From Cristatella mucedo (Eukaryota; Bryozoa; Phylactolaemata; Cristatellidae), in assembly GCA_009760855.2 (NCBI GenBank), contig WPIO01000031.1:1259001-1323000 (forward strand): a stretch of 64,000 bases of DNA. The letters run 5' to 3'. This document shows, in pieces, positions 36,620 to 48,317 of this stretch. The number at the start of each line of letters is the position of its first letter. Within the stretch, counting starts at the first letter, position 1. Both the position numbers and the translations under genes were made by a program. The notes under the pieces are model-generated. The model saw nothing but the letters and a program-made list of their open reading frames with translations, was not told where the DNA came from and searched no databases.

Positions 36620-37461
36620 GTAAGTCCATGCTTGGACAGACATATCCCCTCCATAAACCACTCCAAAATGCTCAAAGAGAATGCTAATTATTTTAGCACT
36701 TGTATTGGACCACTAGCTCCATTTAGATTTTTCTGCTTGGGTGCTCTGCTCGACCTAAACAAATACATGTCTATGTTCATTTTCGGCATTACATCTTGCA
36801 AATCAGCTTCAATTGAGCTTAATTAACCATGCGACAAATGAATCAAACATTCTCACAACATGGCACACTTAGGTACTAAATGGAATAAAAATATCTTATT
36901 ATCGATAAGCTAATAATATAGAAAAACGGTCTCGCGCTTAAGAGGTAGCTTAAACCTGTTGCAAAGAACACCAGCTTTTTTTCCCCTGGTGGATTGAACT
37001 CCGCAATTAATTCGCATTACGCCATTAATCTGAGAGTTCATTAAAGCTTTACGCTTCCTTTTCCTCTGGAATCTATAAATCGCCTTCATCGGATGTGTTT
37101 CATCCTAGAGCAGAGAATTGAAGTAGCCAATTTTCGAGCAGATTTTCTGTTATCACATTCCTCAATGTGAGCTGCAGCCTGCATTTCCCATGAAACGATG
37201 CGTGATGAGAGTTTGGGAAATACCTGTCAAATATGTGAAAATAAGATGTCTTTGAACTCTGCCTGAAGCTGCTAATATTCCTAACGTTGAGGTTAGGAGG
37301 AATGGCTCTTGCTGTTTTATTCTTCCTCCGGGTATCATTACATGACAATGACTTAGCAACTTCAGGCACAGACTGCGTTCTTGTACATTTTCATAGTAAT
37401 GCATTAGTAAAAACTTTTTAATTTGTAAATAAGTCGCTGAATGCAAGAATTACTACAACCA

Positions 37462-37607
37462 CGTATGTATGTATGTATTTATCTCCGTCTGTAACTCCAC
37501 AAAGCCGTAGAGACTATGTGGGTGTTAGGCAGGAGAGTTTTGTATAGCTCACTCACAACTTAAGCGGCTTTCGGTACGCATTCAGCAGCCAACAGACCAT
37601 GTTCTAT
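37462..37607 (-). mobile_element. LINE-B 3' fragment B3
   Basis: Minus-strand 3' end only: the terminal ctacggctttgtggagttacagacggagat, preceded by gtaccgaaagccgcttaag and tctgttggctgctgaatgcg. Closely matches the ends at 50218, 15712 and 60036. Confidence 0.85.
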
Positions 37608-37669
37608 CAGCGGAAATCATAACAGCTTTAAGAATAGCTTGAAAGTTTTACATTCAAAGTCCGTTCACA

Positions 37670-38346
37670 AGTTTTCTGGCCTATCTGCATGTGCAATCAG
37701 GCGCTTACATCCGGTGCAAAACTCTGCAGCTAGGCTTGTCTGTCATGAGCATCGCAGCTGCCACATCACAGCTCTTCTCGCCGACCTTCACTGGCTACCG
37801 GTTAAGCAACACATCAATTTCAAGGTTTCGTCACTCACTTTCAAGTCCCTTTATTCTTTGGTTCCAGTCTACCTATTAGATCTACTCCCCCACCAGGCCG
37901 AGCATCGTACCACCCACTTTTCGGAATCTAACTGTTTACCTATACCTCGCACAAACCTCAAATCTATTGGAGATTGTGCATTTAGCTCGTATGCTCCCAA
38001 AGCCTGGAACTCACTCCCGACTTGCGTCACGAAATCCTCTGACTTGACCACATTTAAAAAGAACTTAAAATGCACCTATGTATGACAGATTTTAGTGAAT
38101 CATTGCGATTCGTTCTTTATGTGCTTATGTGTGCTGACACTGTGCTTGCTACCACTAACCATACCTGCATGCTGACTCTGTGCATGTCACCCCTAACCAT
38201 GCTATTCATGTTGTTTATCAAGCATGATACCACTCACCATTCAATCGCGTTTGCTTTGCAGCAAATGTAAAGCACCCAGAAAGAGATTGAGTTCTCAGAG
38301 GTCGCTTAATCAGGTGTATTATTATTATTACTATTATTATTATTAT
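37670..38346 (+). mobile_element. LINE-A 3' fragment A2
   Basis: Plus-strand 3' part: L-H-P-V-Q-N-S-A-A-R-L-V-C-H-E, L-H-W-L-P-V-K, A-P-K-A-W-N-S-L-P, then the 3' UTR, a partial terminal hairpin and an ATT tail at 38317-38346. Open for 148 codons but lacks the polymerase motifs. Confidence 0.92.
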
Positions 38347-38699
38347 AAGACCGCACGAGCAGATTGCTTTGGTGTATTTTGTACTAGCCACAACAGCTTA
38401 ATTAAAATCAAAATTAGGCCGATGTTGGTAACTTGACTCTTTGTTTTAGCCGGTAAAGGTATCGGTTCTATTAAGCCTCAAAGGGTAGTTGATCAGTTAG
38501 ATAGGCAGATTCTAATCTCGTTACACAGTGGCTATTTGAGGCTTTTTTACTTTGATCCTGGAATCGCAATACTTTTGCATAAGGATTTTTAGCCAATCGA
38601 TACAAAACCTTCGGCACCTTTGGCTAGATGTCAAATTAAAATTTCCGATAATGAGTCACACACCAGGCCAAATTATAAGTGCGTAATTTTCGAACAGAC

Positions 38700-38860
38700 T
38701 AGCCGGGGAGGTGAGCCGTGATGGCTTTTAAGGTACGGTGGTTGCTTTTCATGACCTCGGCCTCGAGGTCGTTGGTTCGAATCCTGTGGTTGGCGATCCT
38801 TTATCGCCACTGCAAGCGGTGGTGATAGCCGTAAAGGCTCTTCTGTCACTATAAAAATAA
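38700..38860 (+). mobile_element. tRNA-derived SINE, copy 4 (best B box)
   Basis: Contains the exact Pol III B-box sequence GGTTCGAATCC at about 38774, then the family body ggcgatcctttatcgcc, ctgcaagcggtggtgatagccgtaaaggctcttctg, and a short A-rich end. The best preserved promoter among the six copies. No cloverleaf-capable tRNA is present, so it is not called a tRNA. Confidence 0.72.
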
Positions 38861-40943
38861 GTCTATTGAAAGAGCTAGTCTTGTGTTGCCATTTTTATAA
38901 GCGCTCAACTTACTTCTATAGGGATCCGGTTCGTGTCTAATTGGCCATACTGCTCTGAGCCTAGGGCAGTTATTAAGCAATTGCTTGGTATTTCCACTGA
39001 ATTGTTTAGCACTGTCGCATTAGCTAATGGGTGCCATATTTGTAATTCCAGCGGATTCCAGGAAGCATGTGCAAGCACTATGCAGCGAGCACCATTGCAG
39101 TTTCGTATAACTTTGTCTATACATCTTTAGAGCGTCTCAAGGGCAAGTTAGTGGATGTTTTGGGCAAGCTTCGTTCCAGCTATTAGGGACCTGGTCCAGA
39201 TAAATTTACTATATCATGCTCAAAAGAAAAAAGTTTAGCAGAAGCTGCTGCACATGAAGAAGTGAGCGGCTACGCTGTGGCTAAAAAATTAGTTACGTCC
39301 ATCCCCGTTGGCGGCTCTGGATGATAGCCGACAGCGGGCGCCTCTCGAGGAATATAAAGCTTAGCCGGCCATCGCCCTCAACGAATGCACGGGCAAGTCT
39401 AGCGGAATGTGTGTGCAGTATCGTTTTACCGAAGTGTTTATTCATTTGCGACCAATAATTAGATGAATACCCTATTTTTTAATGACAAATACGTCAGGAA
39501 ATTGCCTCGACACGTTTAAATTCTGCCCTGTCTTTGTCTTTTCCTGCCTCATTCAGTTAATTTCCTAAACAAAACCCGTGTGCCCCAATGAATGCTTTGA
39601 TGTGGCAAGCTTGCAGTGGAAAAATCCCTACTCCTCTCAAAAATTTCAAGTGGAATCACCTGACGTCTGGCTCGCTATCTAAAGTGTACAGCCCGCTGCC
39701 CGCCGAAAAACGGTTCAGAGACTGTCCTTGCTGTTAATGAGCTCGATATAGCCAGAACTGTATCTCCTCATGCAATTTCACTGTTCGCACCTGTAAGTTT
39801 CTAGCTATGCTGATGTTAATTTTTAATGTCAGCTTTCTCTCAATCTTTTTTTCCTCTTTGAAGCTTTTGACCACTATTATAAAACGTTCAATCTCTTTCA
39901 TAAGGTCTCACTCATTTAAGTAATAGGCTTTGACCCTCTTGAAATTTTAGGGGACAGAGAGCTTCAAATTTTTTCAGCACTACTGCTCTTCTCCTTTCAA
40001 AAATATGTGAATACATGAAATACGTAGTGCTTATCAACAGGGTGCTTACAGGATGTTTATTTTGCTCAAGACTTTGATCAGTTTTATGTTTTACGTTAAC
40101 TTTGTGGAGACACAAGCGTATGTCAAATTAAAAACTAATTTGTATGTATAAACTCACCACGTTGAAATAGATCGGCACTTATGATGCCATAGTTCATGGC
40201 ACAGCTTGACTTCCTCGTAGCTTGGAGCGGCTTCTTACTTTAAGCGTGCTATTCTTCTCGCTGACCCATTTGATGCAATATTGAACCGAAAATTTTCTGT
40301 TGTTGATAAGAATTTTCCCTCCGTGCCATGAGCCTGAATCTCAGCACACTGGTTTTCAATAACAGTTTCTTCCACTTCAGCTGTTTCATGCTTTTGAAAT
40401 ATAGGACAAATGATTGGAAGCTAAACAAAGCGAATAAAATTTTCTAACGACTAAAATGTTAAAATGTTTACAATTGTATACGACGAATACGAGGTACTTC
40501 TATTAATGTGCATAGGCGAGTTCTTAAGCTTTACAGTGGCTTACCATTCATCATGCATGGCTTTTGAGATATTCAATTTCGGGTATAAAAACTGGTATAT
40601 CCTTTGCACAGGGTACAAGCTGCATGTGATGTGGTATTTATACATGTATAACTACAAATTGCTTCCTTTCAAATGAGTCATTGAGCGATTAGCATGGGTA
40701 ACGTAGAGAAAAATAATGTATGAAATGTATGCAAGACCAGTAGAAGATAATAAAGACTCTAGCGGTAAACGGTACTAAGTCATGAGATCTCTCACCATTC
40801 GAACATTGTGTCTAGGTTTACTTATTTGGTAGTCATTCTGTTGGAACCACTCAATATTTTGGGTCTGCTCTTTGTAGTAATAATTGTATGCTTGTATTAA
40901 TGCAAATGAAGGAGACTCGCTGACAGCTTCTGTGCGATTTCAG

Positions 40944-41102
40944 GTGGACACATTGGACCTGGGCTCACTCCAACGACTAAACGCCTCGAAACGACGGGCT
41001 CGCACTCAACGGCATTACTTGATGAGAGCGGCTGGCCTGCACATCCACGCCCATTTGACGTCGGCTCTGGACTAGATTCGTTTGCGGGAGATTGGCCTCC
41101 GG
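40944..41102 (+). CDS. GDWPPG module exon M1 (53 codons)
   Basis: Exon of 159 nt, phase 1 to 1, acceptor tgcgatttcag, donor CCGG|gtaatt (weaker than the gtaagt of its sisters). The peptide starts G-G-H-I-G-P-G-L-T-P and ends P-F-D-V-G-S-G-L-D-S-F-A-G-D-W-P-P. It is the first and one of the most diverged members of a nine-exon array. The middle differs from the consensus (R-V-P-S-T, D-R-P-V-I-S-G) found in later copies. Confidence 0.78.
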
Positions 41103-41338
41103 GTAATTTTCAGCTGCAAATACTTCTAGTCAGACATTCTTGGGAAACCAAATCGTCTTTCAGCTAGCTGCCGTCTAGAAAAAGAGGCATTGCTATCATT
41201 CCGAAATTTAAATCCTACATTGGAATCGATGAGTGTCAGCTTTTAACAAACTGTAGCAACACGCCCCCCCCTCCAAGGGCTAGCCGATTTCTCCTAGCAA
41301 AGACTCCATGGCCTGACGGGTGGCTGCTGTGATTTCAG

Positions 41339-41500
41339 ATGCAATGCAGCAAATGAAATCCGGACTCATTCCAGCACCGATATTCCTCGAAGGAGCTCGC
41401 TCGCCCTCGACGACATTATCAGAGGGTGACAGACCATTAGCCTCAGGCCCGTTTGATGACGGCTCGGGACAAGATTCGTTCGTCGGTGATTGGCCTCCAG
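41339..41500 (+). CDS. GDWPPG module exon M2 (54 codons)
   Basis: Exon of 162 nt, phase 1 to 1, acceptor gtgatttcag, donor CCAG|gtaagt. The peptide contains A-M-Q-Q-M-K-S-G-L-I-P, E-G-A-R-S-P-S-T, G-D-R-P-L-A-S-G-P-F-D-D-G-S-G-Q and D-S-F-V-G-D-W-P-P. It lacks the extra Glu before D-S-F seen in M3 and M5-M8. Confidence 0.85.
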
Positions 41501-41753
41501 GTAAGTCTCCGTCACCTGTGCTGCTCTGCAATCCTAATCCACGCTCGCTTCTTTTTGTTGGCCGCTTTTAGAGCGCTGTCATCAAGCAAGTGAAGTATTC
41601 TATTCGGTTCGAAAGCTTAATCATGTTTAGCGCCTACGGAGGTTAGCGCTTAGCAAACCGTAGCAGCTCGCTCCTTCCACATGATGAAATAACCAATTTA
41701 TCCCTCGAAACTTGAGTTCTCGGTACGACGGACCGCTGCTGCTTCGATTTCAG

Positions 41754-41918
41754 GTGCAGTGCAGCAAGTAGGAGCAGGACTGATTCCAGCACAGCGAGTC
41801 GCCCAAGGAGGTCGAGTGCCCTCAAGGACATTATTACAGGGTAACATGCCTATAATCTCAGGCCCGTTTGACGACGGCTCGGGGCAAGAGGATTCATTTT
41901 TGGGAGACTGGCATCCAG
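41754..41918 (+). CDS. GDWPPG module exon M3 (55 codons)
   Basis: Exon of 165 nt, phase 1 to 1, acceptor cgatttcag, donor CCAG|gtaagt. Starts G-A-V-Q-Q-V-G-A-G-L-I-P and ends Q-E-D-S-F-L-G-D-W-H-P, so the first Pro of the signature is His here. Same architecture as its neighbours and about 415 nt from M2. Confidence 0.85.
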
Positions 41919-42179
41919 GTAAGTCTCATCCATAAATAGTGTGAGTCCATTCTTCGGTCCATTCAGCCGGAGATCCGGGGGAAGCCATGATGGCTTTCGG
42001 AGCGCTGTCCTCTAGCAAATGGAGCATTTTATTCGTCTTTGAATTTCAATTGTAGCTTGCACGAACAATGGGCCAGCTTCTTGCAAACTGTAGCAGCAAG
42101 CGTCCCCCAAAGGTCTAGCCAATTTCTCTTCCCAATGAGTCCAAGGCGTTACGGGCAGCTGTTGTGATTTTTGATACAG

Positions 42180-42335
42180 TGCCTAAAATGGGAGCTCGAC
42201 TCATTCCAGCACTGCAATTCGTCGAAGGAGCTCGCATGCGATCAGCTTCATTATTGGAGGGTGACAGGCCTATAACCTCAGACCCGTTTGACGACGGCTC
42301 TGGGCAAGATTCGTTTGCTGGAGATTGGCCTGCAG
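42180..42335 (+). CDS. GDWPPG module exon M4 (52 codons), shifted acceptor
   Basis: Exon of 156 nt. The acceptor used by sister exons has mutated (gatttttg instead of gatttcag). The next AG, six nt downstream (ttgatacag), keeps phase 1 and shortens the module by two codons, so I start the exon at 42180. The peptide runs V-P-K-M-G-A-R-L-I-P to D-S-F-A-G-D-W-P-A, with Ala in the signature. Donor GCAG|gtaagt. Exon M9 shows the same shift. Confidence 0.72.
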
Positions 42336-42599
42336 GTAAGTCTTCGCTATAAATAGTTCCAGTACAACATTCTCATGAAGTTATACTAGCTTTCAGAGCA
42401 CTGTCATCTAACAACTGAAGTGCTTTTTTTATCCCAAAAGTTGAATCAGGGCTTGTACCATTGAAAGCCAGCTCTTACTTGTATACTTCTATACTAACAT
42501 ATTTGTAAGATCGGTCCATATAAATTTCAATTTATCTTTCAAAAGATAATCATTTTAGAAATGAAGTCAATTGGAAGCTATGACGACTTTTTTGCGATG

Positions 42600-43432
42600 T
42601 CAAGGTGCCATGTTCCAAAGTGACCTTTAGTTAGACTACCAAATCAGCTCCACAGTCAAGTCTTCCTACTTTGAGCTACATAACATTGCTAAAATTTGGC
42701 CTTGTTAAGATAAGGATGCCACATCTAAGTTGGTCCACGCATTTGTGACATCCTGTCTTGATTTCTAACTCATTGTATGCTGGCCTACCGGTGTGTCAAT
42801 CAGGCGCTTACATCCGGTACAAAACTCTGCAGCTAGGCATGTCTGTCATGAGCGTCGCAGTTTCCACGTACCACCACTTCTCGCCGACCTCCACTGGCTA
42901 CCAGTCAAGCAATGGATTGACTTCAAGGTTTTTTTACTCGCATTTAGGTCACTCCATTCTTTGGCTCCAGCCTATCTCTCAGATCTAATCCCACCAGGCC
43001 GAGCATCGTACCGCCCCCTTTTTGGAATATAACAGTTTACCAATACCTCATATAAACCTCAAATCCTTTTGAGACCGTGCATTTAGTTGTTATGCTCCCA
43101 AAGCCTGGAAATCACTCCCGACTTGCATCACATCATCCCCTGACTTGACCACATTTAAAAAGAACTTAAAAATGCACCTCTTTAGGACATCATTTAGTGG
43201 GTCCCTGTGACTCGTCGTTCATGTGCTTATGCGTGCTGACACTGTGCATGCTGCCACTAACCACATTTGCATGCTGACCCTGTGCATGTCACCCTAACCG
43301 TGTTATTCATGTCGTTTATCAAGCATGATTCCACTCACCATTTGATCGCGTTCCCTTTGCATCAAATTTAAAGCTCATAGAAAGAGATTGAGTTCTCTCA
43401 GGTCGCTTTATCAACTGTATTATTAATGTTAT
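42600..43432 (+). mobile_element. LINE-A 3' fragment A3
   Basis: Begins near the V-V-F-Q-S-D-L block (about 42605), continues L-H-P-V-Q-N-S-A-A, L-H-W-L-P-V-K-Q, A-P-K-A-W, then the 3' UTR with the terminal hairpin and an att tail near 43415-43432. Several frameshifts and stops. Confidence 0.9.
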
Positions 43433-44572
43433 TATTCCACATGAGAAAAAAATGATTATGCAAACCGTGTCTCATCCGGAAGTGAACCGGAAGCAACACT
43501 TAAATTGATTGCAAATGTACCATTCTCTGCATCAAGTACGATGTGTGTCCCAACTTATGGAACCTTGGTAGGTCGAGATACATGGGCGAGGCTTGTTGAG
43601 GTCCTTGCGTGTGACCTTTAAGGAGCTTCATTTACAGTGTAGCTTTGTGCCTTTTAAAATTATTGCTATTCAATTTCGCTAATACTTCACGGATCAGATT
43701 GAAAATTTGAAATTCTAGTTCAGCTTTACTTGTACCACATTGGGCTAGTTTATTTCGGATTTCAGTTGGCTACGTTTGGCTATACGTGCCCATGATTGCT
43801 GAAAATGCAGCTATTCAGGACGTTTGATGACACTCAGCCTTCACGATTTGCAAAGAGTCCGTCGTAAATCAATGAATGGCACTTTTACAAAAAGCTCTCG
43901 CTGCAAGTGAGCGTTATCGGCTCGTTAGCATCAGCTTGTGGGTAGCGTCTGCACTATTGACCTTTTCAGGGTGCATCCACCTTTTGGTAGCTGAAGACTC
44001 CAAGCTGTAGGTAGCTACGATCAAGTGATCTTACAAAGATTGATGGCTTAGCAGCCGGACTTTTTGCTGAATGGCTTGTTGCCGGCTTCAATCCCGTACT
44101 TCATGTCGGCAGAATATACGAAACCTGCCATAAGCTGGGCCTCCTTAAACCGGTCTTAAATCTTCCTTAAGTCGCCAGATCCGCTTTACTAGGACCACAG
44201 ATTTAGTGCTCCCTGTTAGTTATTAAGAATGGCTAGGTACCTTCCATAATTCATAATTCGTGGTCAGGCTGTTCGAAAGCCTCAACTCATGCAGCGGTCC
44301 GTCATTTCTGCTCTGGGCATTGAACAAGGTGGTAGGTGGACCGGCGGCCTATCGCCGGTCCGCAGCTCAGCCATGCTCCGGGCGCCGAGGGATATTTGCT
44401 GTACGCCTCTGCCGATGATTTACACCCTCTGTAACTCTCCTTCACCGTCGAATAGACTTCTCTAGACTAAAAATGCGAACTGGCGATCTCAAGGTACGGG
44501 TGCTGCTCGCAGCTGTAATGCCTCCTTAACGTTGGCATAACGGCATACGTTAGTGCTTAATGTACGGGACCG

Positions 44573-44722
44573 CGATAGCCCTGGAGTAAGGTACTTTCGC
44601 GCCACGACCGTGGTCGTGAGTTAGAATCATGCCGAGGGCGACTCTTTATTGCCAACTGCAAGCGGTTGTTAAAGCCGTTAAGGTCTTCTGCCGCTATACA
44701 AATGAGGCTGTTAATTCAGCTA
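44573..44722 (+). mobile_element. tRNA-derived SINE, copy 5
   Basis: A-box-like gatagccctggagtaaggtac, degenerate B box (gtgagttagaatcatg), then ggcgactctttattgcc, aactgcaagcggttgttaaagccgttaaggtcttctgc, and tail caaatgaggctgttaattcagct. Confidence 0.72.
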
Positions 44723-44861
44723 ATATTGTTTTCAGATTCAAGTTACCAAACCTACTATAATTTTTAGGGCTTTGCCATCATTTTCCTAGCTTCAAAAAGG
44801 ACTTTTAACATTATGACTGCTGCGTTTGCCGCGTAAAGACAGTGTTTTGGGTCTTAGCACA

Positions 44862-45029
44862 GGGGTAAGGTGCTTGTTCATCCAATCAGGGGTGAGGTGC
44901 TCGCTCGTAAAGACCGAGTTTCCGAGTTCGAATCCTGCCGTGGGCGATCTTCTATTGCTCAGTGCAAGCGGCGGTGATAGCCGCGAAGGTTCACCAGCTG
45001 CCACGTAAATTAGGCTCTTAAATCAGCTA
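44862..45029 (+). mobile_element. tRNA-derived SINE, copy 6
   Basis: Same orientation as copy 5 and 140 nt downstream. B box gagttcgaatcctgcc near 44925, then gggcgatcttctattgc, gcaagcggcggtgatagccgcgaaggttc, and tail aaattaggctcttaaatcagcta. Confidence 0.75.
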
Positions 45030-45606
45030 ACCTTCCTTTCTTTGAGTGCAAAAGAAGTCACGTGGTGATCGCAACAGCATTGTAATCCGCGCTAGCACAC
45101 GTGATCTTGCCAATTCGGTGCAGTATTTTTTCCCACTGGCAGAGGCGCTTTAGCTGAAGCGATATAAAGCGTTGGGCTTCTCGCTGATTCTGCCAATAGA
45201 AGCTCACTCGCTCAGCGAATCCGAAAAGCCATGCGAAGAACTATTCGACGTGAAGAGTAAAGCTCAAGAGACAGCTCATGTTCTGACGCCAGTGTTGCCT
45301 GAATTACCGAATTTCGCGGACTAAGTATTAAAAGCGCTGAAAATATTCAAACAAAGCCTTCCACACGTGGCCTTCGTAGATTTTGCAGCAACCACCATTG
45401 CAATAACAGTCCATTTCGTTGGATATGAAACTGCTAGCAAGTCCCTCTTTCAGGAACTTGGTAGCATATTGACTATCGATAGGGATTCTCTCGCTGGAAG
45501 ATGGCCGGCTTCGGCTGCGCCACGATAAGCCGGACGTTTCACTGACGCCACGTCCTTGCAACGGCACGGGAAGCGGGTCTATCTGAAGGTCTATAAATCA
45601 CACAAA

Positions 45607-45624
45607 GGGCCTCTCTCTCTTTCT

Positions 45625-45703
<79 letters not shown>
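45607..45703. repeat. (CT)n microsatellite
   Basis: About 95 nt of nearly pure CT with a few ttt and cg interruptions. The open frame through it (Ser-Leu repeats) is an artefact. Confidence 0.96.
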
Positions 45704-45704
<1 letters not shown>

Positions 45705-46329
45705 AAAGTGGCTGGGCTGCCTCAACCCTAGATGGCAGCATCTCACTTCCGCCTTGCCAAAAGGCTACCCTGTGGACCCCTTTAGAGGCCCGTTTTAGCG
45801 CTTCGGGCCAGGAACTATCTTTATTTCTCAAGATAGATAGCATACGTCTAGAGCACCTGGGAGATGTATTCGCTTCAGACAGTTGCAGCAAGGCACACTG
45901 AGCCTCCGCAATGACCTTCTGACTTCAAAATTAGGGATTTGCGTTCTTTTCCTAGATGAGTATGGGAGGCTACTTTTTTGCCGGAGCCATGGGCTCCTCC
46001 AAAATAGAAGAAATAAATTTTTAGAGGGAATAGAAAATCTTCCTGGGCGTTGTGCCTTCGGTGTGTTGCTTCAGGCGATTTCTCAAGAGTGAAGCTTTAC
46101 AACTCGTAAGAATTAGCTACTTTAGCCTGCGGGCAGGATATAATCATTGTCCAAGATAAGACGTTTCCATAGCCTTGTGAGAGAACTAACTCTTTCTAGG
46201 AACTTTTCATACGCTCGAATTTAAGCAACAAATTGGTCATTGACACCCGGCACAATGTCAGCACCAATAAACGTATGGAAACAAATGGCAGGAACGTAGC
46301 AAAGGCTTTGAATGGAGCGTGGATTTTTC

Positions 46330-46790
46330 AGCTCTTTTTTAAATTTCATCAAGTCAGGAGATGTTGTTAATTCAGTTGCTCAATCGGTAGAGAGTTCCAG
46401 GACTTGGGAGCATACAAATTGGAGGCAGAGTCTCTGGATGATTGAGGTTGGATGAAATGAAATTATTCGAGATTAAATGATTTGAGGTTCGTTTAAGGAA
46501 CAGCTGGATGACTTAAGTCAGATGAGCAGGTGGTATGACTAAAAAAGACTGCTTAGGAAGTTTTTCGAGTAAGTAGGAGCAGGAGCATGAAACTGAGGGA
46601 CAAAACAGTGAGTGACCTTGAAACCTTGAAGTTTACGAGCATCTTGATGGCAAACCAATGCAGATCAATGAGGTTTTGTGTAATATGGCAGGTGGAAAGT
46701 TTTCGACTGACAAGCCCAGCATTCGCCGACTGCAACCGTGCTATTAGTTAGGCAGAAAGACCTTCAAGCAGCGAGTTATCGGAATTAGGA
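46330..46790 (-). mobile_element. LINE-A fragment A4, highly diverged
   Basis: On the minus strand the recognisable pieces are Q-S-A-N-A-G-L-V-S-R, C-H-I-T-Q-N-L-I-D-L-H-W (consensus L-H-W-L-P-V-K), and a further block matching the A-P-K-A-W-N-S-L region (gggagcatacaaattgg near 46408). It lacks a clear tail and is among the oldest copies. Confidence 0.72.
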
Positions 46791-46804
46791 CAGAATGTCG
46801 GACA

Positions 46805-47380
46805 GTGCAAGGATTAGCTAAGCTGTTTTCTCCCTATCGGAGCAATGTCAAGTTTCTGGAAATTTACGCCCTTAGATTAGGCAGACTTGATTGCAGGGTT
46901 AATGTGGCCAAATATCGAATAGCCATTTTGGACGAAGACTGGGCGCAAGGACGAGGCAAACGCTACGAGAGACACTGTGGCCTAGTTCGGGTTTTGGCTT
47001 TCCAATTACAGAATCACTCTTATTTAGACCATAACTGGCATGTTGGGCTTAACAAGCATTCACCACCCATCTTGAACGTGGTAGGGGTTACCAAGCCTAT
47101 TAGGCTAACAAAAAGACATTTCTTGAGGCCCTCCTTCAAGGTAATTCTCGGGGTGGTGATACTCTTGTTAAGAAACGGCTGGAATATTAAATGTATTAAA
47201 ACCCGTTTTGTGGACTGCCAAACAGAGACAATCAAGGATGTAAATAATGGTCTCAAACCTGACGCTGAAAGCCTAAAACCTTCCCGAGTGGGCACCTTGA
47301 TTCCATGTGGAGTTCTCAGGCATAAGATGGGACTAAATAAAATCCTTCAACCTAAATCGGATGAGCGTAGCGACTATTGA
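46805..47380 (+). other. Unexplained 191-codon open frame
   Basis: Open from an ATG to a stop near 47380, next to the diverged LINE-A fragment. No motif I recognise: Arg/Lys/Leu-rich, several Cys, no splice consensus that fits the giant gene. A 91-codon frame is open on the opposite strand (47020-47295). It could be part of an uncharacterised repeat or chance. Confidence 0.2.
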
Positions 47381-48005
47381 GGCTTATCGATTACGCAGAG
47401 TCAGTGTGTGTTTCTCCTGAACTGCCAACCACTTCTATTTAGAGGGGCTAGAAGGGCTAAAAAGGCTGAGGGTCTCCAGGGGCGTCAGTCACTTTTTTAA
47501 GAGCGGAGTATATTGAAAATTAAAACGTAGGTAATTATTTGCATGCATGTTTACAGTGGGCCTATCCTTCGCTGTGCCATGGGCACGCTGCCTCTGGCTC
47601 TGTGAATAAGGATACGAGATTATCAAAGTGATTTGAAAGAGGGTCTGGTGAGCCCTCCCATCAGCAAGGAGCTAAAGTGTATCAGAGGAAGGCATAGCTA
47701 GGGTGAGCGGCACAACTAGCAATAAGATTAAGAGCGACAGTTTAATTTGCAGAAATGACAATGAGCTTTTATCAGCGTAGATGTGCACCACTCTTCAACA
47801 TTAAAATTTATCACCGACAGTGTGAGCCAAAACAGTAGATCTACCGGCGTAAATTATGCTCCCTCATTTCAAAATCGTGAGACCTGTCTCCCGACGGCAA
47901 CTTTGTTGTCTTTTTTTTAACTCAAGCTGTTTTTTTGAGAAATATGAACTGTTGGCCTGCTATAAGATCAACGTAGGTCATTACTGGGAGCTGCCTTGAT
48001 TTCAG

Positions 48006-48170
48006 GCGCAGTGCAGCCAAAGGAAGCAGGACTCGTTCCAGCTAGGCATGTCACCGAAGGAACTCGTGTGCCCTCGACGGGATTATTGCAGAGTGACAGG
48101 CCTGTCATCTCAGGTCCTTTTGACGATGGCTCAGGGCAAGAGGATTCATTTGTGGGAGATTGGCCTCCAG
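48006..48170 (+). CDS. GDWPPG module exon M5 (55 codons)
   Basis: Exon of 165 nt, phase 1 to 1, acceptor ttgatttcag, donor CCAG|gtaagt. The peptide runs G-A-V-Q-P-K-E-A-G-L-V-P, R-V-P-S-T-G-L-L, D-R-P-V-I-S-G-P-F-D-D-G-S-G-Q, E-D-S-F-V-G-D-W-P-P. First of four near-identical units with a period of about 410 nt. Its downstream intron alone carries an extra LINE-A tail. Confidence 0.88.
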
Positions 48171-48317
48171 GTAAGTCACGGCTATCTATGCTAAAGTACA
48201 AGCTTGCTTGGTGCTCCATTCAGTTGCCTTTCAGCAAGCCGTCTTCTTGCAAATGAAGGAATCTGCAAGCCTCAAAAGCTGAATCCGGGCTTATACCCAC
48301 GAAGGCCAGCTCTCAAC

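Larger units (their letters stand above)
36620..40943. other. Intron or gap between the giant exons and the module array
   Basis: Contains a LINE-B 3' fragment (minus), a LINE-A 3' fragment (plus) and a SINE. No convincing exon. A good acceptor at about 38449 (ctctttgttttag) opens a frame with no suitable donor. An acceptor at about 38922 opens a 68-codon frame ending in TAG at 39130, but it contains Cys and does not look like this gene. Whether the gene continues across this gap is inferred from shared phase and composition. Confidence 0.5.
42336..48005. other. Repeat-filled intron splitting the module array
   Basis: 5.7 kb separates modules M4 and M5, while neighbouring modules are 0.4-0.5 kb apart. 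It holds LINE-A fragments (42600-43432 plus; about 46330-46790 minus), two SINEs in tandem orientation (about 44573-44722 and 44862-45029) and a CT microsatellite. An open frame of 191 codons at 46805-47380 is unexplained. Confidence 0.6.

Noticed and set aside
38449-38590. Possible exon after ctctttgttttag
   Set aside because: Good acceptor in the right phase, but no donor that keeps phase 1 except one making a 9-nt microexon. Unsupported without RNA.
38770-38790. tRNA gene at the perfect B box
   Set aside because: Only the promoter boxes are present inside a repeated SINE; no cloverleaf stems could be matched by eye.
38922-39130. Possible terminal exon of 68 codons
   Set aside because: The frame is open from an acceptor to TAG, but its composition (several Cys, hydrophobic) differs and no polyadenylation signal is obvious. 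Kept only as a note.
45556-45798. Ser-Leu repeat open frame
   Set aside because: Translation of a CT microsatellite.
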